Shown: positions 58,830 through 64,000 of the stretch, piece after piece
Layout of the letters: every line of letters starts with the position of its first letter
Numbering within the stretch: the first letter of the stretch is position 1
From: RYN-111 sp963760125
GTDB taxonomy: Bacteria; Actinomycetota; Actinomycetes; Mycobacteriales; SCTD01
Direction of reading: 5' to 3'
Assembly (NCBI GenBank): GCA_963760125.1
Contig: CAVXBV010000009.1
Coordinates: forward strand, 1 to 64,000
DNA: 64,000 nt
Made by a program: the position numbers and the translations under genes
The notes under the pieces: model-generated
The model's database searches: none
Told to the model about the DNA's origin: nothing
The model's input: the letters and a program-made list of their open reading frames with translations, nothing else

Positions 58830-60314
58830 GTGTCCCGCCGCCTGACCGGCCTGTTGGCCGCCACTGCCCTGCTCGCCTCCGGTACCGCCGCCCTGGCTCA
58901 GGCGCCCACGCGCCCGGCGAAGGTGGAGGCGTCGTTGCTGCAGCCCGGCACCTTCCACGCGTTCGTGCAGTACGACCGACCGGTCACCGCGGCGGACACG
59001 AAGGCGTTGCGCGGCGCCGGTATCGACCAGCTGCACGCCTTCCGCTTCGTCAACGCGGTCTCGGTGGTCGCGCCGTCGGCGGTGCTGCAGCACGCGGCCA
59101 GGCTGTCTGGCGTCACGGGCGTCATCCGCGACAACGGCCTGCACCTCGACCTGGACAAGAGCAAGGCAGCGCTCAAGGTGCCGCAGGCCCGTGCGCCGAA
59201 GGCCAAGAAGGGACTGGGGCTCACCGGCAAGGGCGTCACGGTTGCCGTGATCGACTCGGGCCTGGACAGCAGCCACCCGGACTTCGCCGGTCGGGTGAAG
59301 AAGACGGTGAACTTCGAGGGCGCGTGGGCGTTCGACGCCTACCAGGACGGCTCGATCAGCGATGACGTCGCTGAGGCCACGGGGCGGTACGCCGCGGTGG
59401 ACGAGATCGGGCACGGCACGCACGTGGCCTCCACCGTCGGGGGCAGCGGCGCGGGCTCGGCGCTCGGCAGCGGCGCGGACTACTCGGGCGTCGCCCCCGA
59501 GGTCAGCTTCGTGGGTCTGAAGGTCGCGTCGGCCGCGCAGGGCGTCGTCTACGACTTCGGGTGGGAGGCCAACGCGATGGCTGCCATCGAGTACCTCATG
59601 GAGAACAACAAGGAGCTGGGCGTCTCCATCGTGCAGAACAGCTGGGGCATCTTCGAGGTCGACAACCCCGACAGCGAGCCGATCATCCAGATGGTGCGCG
59701 CGGCCGTGAACGCCGGCTTCATCTTCGTCTTCAGCGCCGGCAACAACGGTTCCGGTCCGAACACCGTCGGGTGGCCGGGCGCGATGGGCAACGTCATCAC
59801 CGTCGGTTCGACCCTCAAGACCGCGCCGTACGGCATGAGCTCGTTCTCCAGCCGCGGTCAGCAGGTCGACATCACCGCGCCGGGCAGCAACATCATCGCC
59901 GCGCGGTCCAAGGGCGCCGTGATCGACCTCGGCAACAGCGCGACGCCGAAGGAGGACCTCCCGTCCTACATGGCGATCTCGGGGACCTCGATGTCGTCCC
60001 CGCACGTGGCGGGGGTCGTGGCGCTCCTGAAGCAGGCCTACCCGAAGCTGACCGGTGAGGTGGCCGAGGAGATCCTCGAGCGCACGGCTGCCGACCTCGG
60101 CACCAAGGGCAAGGACGACAACTACGGCTGGGGCTTCGTGGACGCGTTCCGCGCCGGCCAGGTCGCCACGTGCCTCAACTCCACGACGCTGAACAAGCGG
60201 GAGAAGTGCTTCGCGGCCGTCCGGGCCCTGCCGGCCAAGGCGTGGAAGAGCGACTGGCGGACCAAGGGCAACGAGACGCCCACGGCCAACGAGTCGCTGC
60301 CGCTTCCCGTCTAG
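58830..60314 (+). CDS. Secreted subtilisin-like serine protease (S8)
   Basis: GTG 58830 follows GAGGAG and opens a signal peptide (RRLTGLLAATALLASGTAALA). Of 494 residues, 25-120 resemble an inhibitor-I9-like propeptide; the catalytic domain has Asp142 (VIDSGLDSSHPDF), His195 (GHGTHVAS), the oxyanion Asn305 (SAGNNGSG) and Ser387 (SGTSMSSPHVAG). A short Cys-containing C-terminal extension (ATCLNSTTLNKREKCFAAV) follows. It is expected to be exported as a zymogen and to mature by self-cleavage. Confidence 0.92.
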   Translation: MSRRLTGLLAATALLASGTAALAQAPTRPAKVEASLLQPGTFHAFVQYDRPVTAADTKALRGAGIDQLHAFRFVNAVSVVAPSAVLQHAARLSGVTGVIRDNGLHLDLDKSKAALKVPQARAPKAKKGLGLTGKGVTVAVIDSGLDSSHPDFAGRVKKTVNFEGAWAFDAYQDGSISDDVAEATGRYAAVDEIGHGTHVASTVGGSGAGSALGSGADYSGVAPEVSFVGLKVASAAQGVVYDFGWEANAMAAIEYLMENNKELGVSIVQNSWGIFEVDNPDSEPIIQMVRAAVNAGFIFVFSAGNNGSGPNTVGWPGAMGNVITVGSTLKTAPYGMSSFSSRGQQVDITAPGSNIIAARSKGAVIDLGNSATPKEDLPSYMAISGTSMSSPHVAGVVALLKQAYPKLTGEVAEEILERTAADLGTKGKDDNYGWGFVDAFRAGQVATCLNSTTLNKREKCFAAVRALPAKAWKSDWRTKGNETPTANESLPLPV

Positions 60315-60317
60315 ACA

Positions 60318-60323
60318 TACCGT
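60318..60323 (+). promoter_or_regulatory. -10-like TACCGT before the DUF998 gene
   Basis: TACCGT lies 6 nt before ATG 60330. Confidence 0.45.
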
Positions 60324-60329
60324 GGGCGG

Positions 60330-60857
60330 ATGCCTCGCCTCCGTTCGCTCGCCGGTGTCGGCGCCCCGCTCAGCTTCATCGGCGCGTGGGTCGTGGCGGG
60401 GGCACGCACCCCGGGGTACTCCGCGCTGCGTGACCACGTCAGCGACCTCGCCGCCATCGGGGCGCCGACCCGGCCGCTCATGACCGCCGGCCTGTTGGGC
60501 TTCGGGTTGCTCGCCCCGCTGTGGGCGACCACGCTCGAGGACCCGCGGGTGCGCGTGGCCGTCACCGCGGGTGGCGTGGGGACCCTTGCGGTGGCCGCGG
60601 CTCCGCTCGGCGCCTCCTTCGGTGACGGCGCGCACGTCGCGGCCGCGGCCGTGTCGTACGTCGGGATGGCGCTCGCCCCGGCGCTGGGAGCGCGCACCCT
60701 CGGGGCGCCGAGGACCTCCTACGCGCTGACCGCGCTCGCCGGGGCGCTGCTGGTCGGATCGACGCTGGGCCGGTACGACGGGGGACTGCAACGTGCCGGC
60801 CTCGGCGTCACCGACGGGTGGATGGCCGTGCAGGCCCTCCGTCAGCTCCGCCGCTGA
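60330..60857 (+). CDS. DUF998 family membrane protein
   Basis: A 175-residue protein with five or six hydrophobic segments. GARTPGYSALRDHVSDLAAI followed by GAPTRPLMTAGLL is the characteristic DUF998 opening, and a second SFGDGAHVAAA loop lies mid-protein. No function is assigned to the family. It ends 7 bases from the convergent FGE gene. Confidence 0.8.
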   Translation: MPRLRSLAGVGAPLSFIGAWVVAGARTPGYSALRDHVSDLAAIGAPTRPLMTAGLLGFGLLAPLWATTLEDPRVRVAVTAGGVGTLAVAAAPLGASFGDGAHVAAAAVSYVGMALAPALGARTLGAPRTSYALTALAGALLVGSTLGRYDGGLQRAGLGVTDGWMAVQALRQLRR

Positions 60858-60864
60858 GCGAGGG

Positions 60865-61596
60865 TCAGCGCGCGCACACGCGAAAGCCCAGGTGGCAGGT
60901 CGGAGCATCGGCGCCCATCGCCATGCGGGCCGCCGGGCGGTAGCGGGCGCAGTACTCCGGCGCGCAGAGGTAGGACCCGCCCTTGGCGACCCAGCTCTCC
61001 CCGGTGGACGTCGGCGCGCAGCAGCGCGGCTGGTGATCGTGGGTCCACGGCGTCGACGTCCACTCCCAGACGTTGCCGAGGAAGTCCCGCGGCGCGACGG
61101 GCGCCGTGGTCCCGAGACCCTGTTGCTCCCAGGGGAACGCGCCCTGCCAGACGTTGCCCACCGTGGCACCGGCAGCGGCCCGCTCCCACTCTGGCTCGGT
61201 CGGCAGGCGCACGCCGGCCCAGTCGCAGTAGGCGAGCGCATCGGCGTGGCCGACCTGCACCACCGGGTGGTCGGCCGGTGCGGCGGATCCCGGGCCGGTC
61301 GGTTCGCGCCACCACGCACCCTCGACGAACGCCCACCACTGCAGCGGGTCAGCGAGATCCACCGGCCCCGAGGTCGGCACGAACACCGCTGAGCCGGCCG
61401 GCACGTCGAAGCCCGCAGGGGGCCGTTCCGCGACGGTCACCCATCCGGTGGCCTCGACGAACGCCCCGAACTCCGCCACGGTCACGGGGGACGTCGCGAT
61501 CGAGAACGCCCGCAGGGTCTCGAGGTGCGCCGGCCGCTCCTCCGGGTAGTCGTGGTCCGACCCCATGGTGAAGGCGCCGGCGTCGACCCGGATCAC
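60865..61596 (-). CDS. Formylglycine-generating enzyme (sulfatase maturation)
   Basis: GTG 61596 overlaps the sulfatase stop by four bases (GTGA), setting the start of this 243-residue protein. VDAGAFTMGSDHDYPEERP, SPVTVAEFGAFVEATG, LPTEPEWERAAAG and FLGNVWEWTSTPW are the SUMF1/FGE fold; GGSYLCAPEYCARYRPAARM carries the C-x4-C pair that binds copper and does the chemistry in true FGEs. It oxidises the Cys of C-x-P-x-R to formylglycine; the adjacent sulfatase has exactly that site. Small for the family but complete. Confidence 0.93.
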   Translation of the reverse strand: MIRVDAGAFTMGSDHDYPEERPAHLETLRAFSIATSPVTVAEFGAFVEATGWVTVAERPPAGFDVPAGSAVFVPTSGPVDLADPLQWWAFVEGAWWREPTGPGSAAPADHPVVQVGHADALAYCDWAGVRLPTEPEWERAAAGATVGNVWQGAFPWEQQGLGTTAPVAPRDFLGNVWEWTSTPWTHDHQPRCCAPTSTGESWVAKGGSYLCAPEYCARYRPAARMAMGADAPTCHLGFRVCAR

Positions 61597-63848
61597 TCGA
61601 ACTTCCGGCCCATCTCGCGCAGGGTGTCGAGCAGGTTCTGCGGCGCGTCGGGGGCCAGCGGACCCGGGGTCCAGGTGGCCGAGACGATCGTCCCGTCGTA
61701 CGGCGCGCTGCCGCGGTCCCAGACGACCGGCGAGCCGCGATCGATGCCGACGTCGATCCCCTGGAACGGCGCCATCGGGTAGAGCAGGGTCAGGCCTGCA
61801 CCGGAGGCCACCTCGACCCCGTCGGCCAGCAGCGTCACCGACCAGGTGCCGCCACCGCCGGCGACGAACGCGGCCTCCACGACGGTCGGGTCGGCGACGG
61901 CTCCGGCGACGCGGGTCAGGTGGCCGCGACCGTCGTTGTGCACCAGCACCAGCGACCCGGACTCCACGAACACGACGTACCCGCCGCCCTGGTCGCCGTG
62001 CGCCACCAGCGTGCCCGAACCCGGGCCGTCGAGCCGCACGGTCACGGTGAAGGTCCGGTTGGCGATGAGCTGCTGGCAGCGCCACCGCTCGAGGGTCGGC
62101 GTACCGGGCAGCACGGTCACCGTCTCGGCGTAGACCTGGGACCGCTCGGGGCGGACCAGGAACTTCACGCCGCAGCCCTCGTCGAGCGGGTAGACCTGGT
62201 TCGCCTGGGCAGCGGCCTCCCACGCGTCCGCGAGCTCGCGGACCTTCTCCGGGTGCTCGGCCGCGACGTTCGTCGTCTCGGTCGGGTCGGACGCCAGGTC
62301 GTAGAGCTCCCACTCCGCGTCGGTGAACGGGGTGAAGGGCCGGTGCAGCGTCACGGCCTCCCAGCCGTCCCGGTAGAAGCCGCGGTGGCCGACCATCTCG
62401 TAGTGCTGCTCGCGGTGCTGGGAGGGTGCGTCGGCGGACGCGAGGGTGGGCGCGAACGACGTGCCCGCGACAGGGGTGAGGGGCGTGCCGTTCCGCTCGG
62501 TCGGCGGCGCGACGTCCAGCAGGTCGAGCAGGGTCGGCAGGACGTCCGTCACGTGCGCGAACTGACGGCGAAGCTCCCCGGCCGCACCGCCGGGGGACGA
62601 CAGGATCATCGGGACCGAGTGGCCGCCCTGATGGGTGTTGATCTTGTAGAGCCGGAACGGCGTCCCCGACGCCATCGCCCAGCCCCGGGGGTAGTGCGGC
62701 ATGGTGGTCGGCCCGCCGATCTCGTCGAGCCGCGCGAGGTCGGCGTCGAGGTCGGTCGCGCCGAGCAGGTGCTGGTAGTACGCCGTCGTGCCCTCGGCCT
62801 CTCCCTCGCGGGACGCGCCGTTGTCGCTGGTGAACAGCACGATCGTGTTGTCGAGCTCGCCGATCTCGGCCAGTCCGGCCATCAGTCGACCGAACTGCTC
62901 GTCGACGTTGTGCACCATCGCGGCGTAGACCGCCATGTACTTGGCGAACAGCTCCTGCTGCTGCGACGGAAGGGCATCCCAGGCGAGCACGTCGTTACCC
63001 GGCTCGCTGTTGCGAGGAGGCAGGACGGTGTGCGACGGCACGACGCCCAGCTCCTTCTGCCGGGCGAACCGCTCCTCGCGCAGGGCATCCCACCCCTTGG
63101 CGTACTTCCCGTCGTACCGCGCGATGTCGTCGGCCTTGGCGTGCAGCGGTGCGTGCACGGCGCCGTGCGCGAAGTAGAGGAAGAACGGCCGGGTCGGGTC
63201 GCTCGCCTTGCCCGACCGGATCATCGTCAGTGCCTGGTCGGTGAGATCGTCGGTGAGGTAGTAGCCCTCTGGCCACTCGTCGACCTCCACCGGGGAGTTG
63301 TCCCGCAGCAGCCGGTGCGGGTGGTGCAGGTTGGTGAAGCCGTCGAGGAAGCCGTAGAACCGGTCGAACCCGCGCTGGCACGGCCAGGAGTGACGTGGGC
63401 CGGCCTCGCTGCAGTCGCTGTCCTTGGCCAGGTGCCACTTGCCCACCATGTACGTCGCCCAGCCGGCGTCCCGAAGAACCTCGGCCGCCGTCGCGACGCT
63501 CGTGCTCAGCTCCATGGCGTAACCGGGGAAGCCGGAGTCGGAGTGCGCGACGTGGCCGACGCCGGCCAGGTGCGAGTTGACGCCGGTCAGCAGCGCCGCG
63601 CGCGTCGGCGAGCACATCGGCGTGACGTGGAAGTTGGTGTACCGCAGACCACGGGTGGCCAGGGCGTCGAGGTTCGGCGTCTCGATCTCGCTGCCGTAGC
63701 AGCCCAGGTCCGCGAACCCCAGGTCGTCGGCGAGGACCACGACGACGTTGGGCTTGCCCCGGGCATCGGCGCGCGGCGGCCACCACGGCGCAGACCCCGC
63801 GACCGTCCGGCCGATCGTGCCCTCGAAGCCTTCGTACGGTTGCGTCAT
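61593..63848 (-). CDS. Arylsulfatase (type I, formylglycine-dependent)
   Basis: The 751-residue protein begins the sulfatase fold at NVVVVLADDLGFADLGCYG; Cys79 in CSPTRAALLTG is the residue converted to formylglycine. GKWHLAK, HPHRLLRDN, FLYFAHGAVHAPLHA and FTSDNGASREGE supply metal and sulfate ligands, and about 150 C-terminal residues form an extra beta-rich domain (ending LLDTLREMGRKFE). No signal peptide is present, so it is probably cytoplasmic, like PAS of Pseudomonas. It forms an operon with its FGE and hydrolyses sulfate esters; a KstR-like site upstream hints at steroid or sterol sulfates. Confidence 0.93.
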   Translation of the reverse strand: MTQPYEGFEGTIGRTVAGSAPWWPPRADARGKPNVVVVLADDLGFADLGCYGSEIETPNLDALATRGLRYTNFHVTPMCSPTRAALLTGVNSHLAGVGHVAHSDSGFPGYAMELSTSVATAAEVLRDAGWATYMVGKWHLAKDSDCSEAGPRHSWPCQRGFDRFYGFLDGFTNLHHPHRLLRDNSPVEVDEWPEGYYLTDDLTDQALTMIRSGKASDPTRPFFLYFAHGAVHAPLHAKADDIARYDGKYAKGWDALREERFARQKELGVVPSHTVLPPRNSEPGNDVLAWDALPSQQQELFAKYMAVYAAMVHNVDEQFGRLMAGLAEIGELDNTIVLFTSDNGASREGEAEGTTAYYQHLLGATDLDADLARLDEIGGPTTMPHYPRGWAMASGTPFRLYKINTHQGGHSVPMILSSPGGAAGELRRQFAHVTDVLPTLLDLLDVAPPTERNGTPLTPVAGTSFAPTLASADAPSQHREQHYEMVGHRGFYRDGWEAVTLHRPFTPFTDAEWELYDLASDPTETTNVAAEHPEKVRELADAWEAAAQANQVYPLDEGCGVKFLVRPERSQVYAETVTVLPGTPTLERWRCQQLIANRTFTVTVRLDGPGSGTLVAHGDQGGGYVVFVESGSLVLVHNDGRGHLTRVAGAVADPTVVEAAFVAGGGGTWSVTLLADGVEVASGAGLTLLYPMAPFQGIDVGIDRGSPVVWDRGSAPYDGTIVSATWTPGPLAPDAPQNLLDTLREMGRKFE

Positions 63849-63854
63849 GTCCGC

Positions 63855-63860
63855 AACCTA
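63855..63860 (-). promoter_or_regulatory. -10-like TAGGTT before the sulfatase gene
   Basis: On the minus strand TAGGTT is 6 nt from ATG 63848; no ribosome binding site is seen. Confidence 0.45.
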
Positions 63861-63862
63861 GC

Positions 63863-63876
63863 GAGAACACGTTCTA
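63863..63876. promoter_or_regulatory. KstR-like operator GAGAACACGTTCTA
   Basis: The site matches the published mycobacterial KstR consensus TnnAACnnGTTnnA at all but the first position, with the palindromic core AGAACACGTTCT (63864-63875) flanked by CTAG on both sides. It lies just upstream of the sulfatase -10, where a TetR-type repressor could block transcription. Confidence 0.4.
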
Positions 63877-63898
63877 GCCGCGAGGCCCTGCTGTCGGC

Positions 63899-64000
63899 TC
63901 AACCGGGAGCGACGTCCACCAGCACCCTGGCCTGCGGGGCGCCGACCAGGGCAGGGGACGCCGCGGGGGTGGACCACACGTGCGCCCGCAGGAACGCGAG
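63899..64000 (-). CDS. C-terminal end of a CDS running past the window edge
   Basis: A minus-strand frame open from the window edge ends with a stop at 63899-63901. Its 33 visible residues include LAFLRAHVWSTPAASPALVG and a VLVDVAPG end, with G/C-biased third positions. Too short to identify; it could be a chance open frame. Confidence 0.35.
   Translation of the reverse strand, partial: LAFLRAHVWSTPAASPALVGAPQARVLVDVAPG

Noticed and set aside
58518..61319. Open minus-strand frame of 933 codons
   Set aside because: It overlaps the subtilase gene with all catalytic motifs on the other strand and has only low-complexity composition.
1..64000. tRNA, rRNA, insertion sequence or replication origin
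   Set aside because: Reading both strands, I found no cloverleaf, rRNA-like sequence, transposase gene or DnaA-box cluster I could support.

Overview
The window is about 70% G+C, uses GTG and TTG starts freely, and carries Ku/LigD-type end joining, AdnA/AdnB-type helicase-nucleases, a MoeZ fusion, a WbbL-type rhamnosyltransferase and a DUF3107/TetR/DEAD-box neighbourhood. This points to a high-G+C actinomycete (Actinomycetota). Several neighbours, as I recall the M. tuberculosis map, correspond to its Rv3201c-Rv3211 region (AdnA/AdnB, alkyltransferase-like protein, MoeZ/MoeB, TetR, DUF3107, ferritin-like protein, DEAD-box helicase), here reshuffled and separated by other genes. I cannot name the genus.

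Layout. 1-2.7 kb is an accessory edge: eight exact copies of a 28-bp tandem repeat, a secreted protein of unknown function, a DUF6630-like protein, and a decayed antitoxin/MazF-type toxin pair. 2.9-18.6 kb is surface-glycan and cell-wall territory: three GT4 and two GT2 glycosyltransferases (one WbbL-like), mannose-1-phosphate guanylyltransferase, two tandem GDP-mannose 4,6-dehydratase-like genes (the first frameshifted), a secreted LVIVD-repeat protein, a SpoIID-domain protein with four Ig-like repeats, and a large secreted protein with three LDT repeats. ManC makes GDP-mannose and the dehydratases would act on it. 18.6-27.7 kb is housekeeping: acetyltransferase, MpaB-family protein, MhuD-like heme monooxygenase, S66 peptidase, hydrolases, DEAD-box helicase, ferritin-like protein, DUF3107 and TetR.

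27.8-30.6 kb is a split non-homologous end-joining locus: separate LigD polymerase and ATP-dependent ligase genes, divergent from Ku. 30.8-38.3 kb holds an unknown 222-residue protein, an S51-like protein, an alpha/beta hydrolase, a 725-residue coiled-coil protein with a Pro/Lys/Glu-rich tail, CsbD, a DUF3152 metalloprotease-like protein, DinB and MoeZ. 38.4-44.0 kb has a secreted trypsin-like protease and a complete branched-chain-amino-acid-type ABC transporter (livKHMGF order). 44.0-52.0 kb has an alkyltransferase-like protein, an MFS exporter and the adnA/adnB pair (adnA frameshifted). 52.0-64.0 kb holds a GNAT-S4 fusion, an epoxide-hydrolase-like protein, an M20 dipeptidase, an AidB-type acyl-CoA dehydrogenase, a ceramidase-like protein, a subtilase, a DUF998 protein, and an arylsulfatase overlapping its formylglycine-generating enzyme.

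Two patterns run through the window. Many singly transcribed genes have a TANNNT-like hexamer only 6-8 nt before the start codon, the expected layout of leaderless promoters. Apparent one- or two-base frameshifts occur at four loci: the toxin-antitoxin pair (three), gmd, adnA and the tail of the DEAD-box gene. The toxin-antitoxin case looks like real decay; the others may be real or may be sequencing or assembly indels. No rRNA, tRNA, CRISPR array or insertion sequence was recognised.
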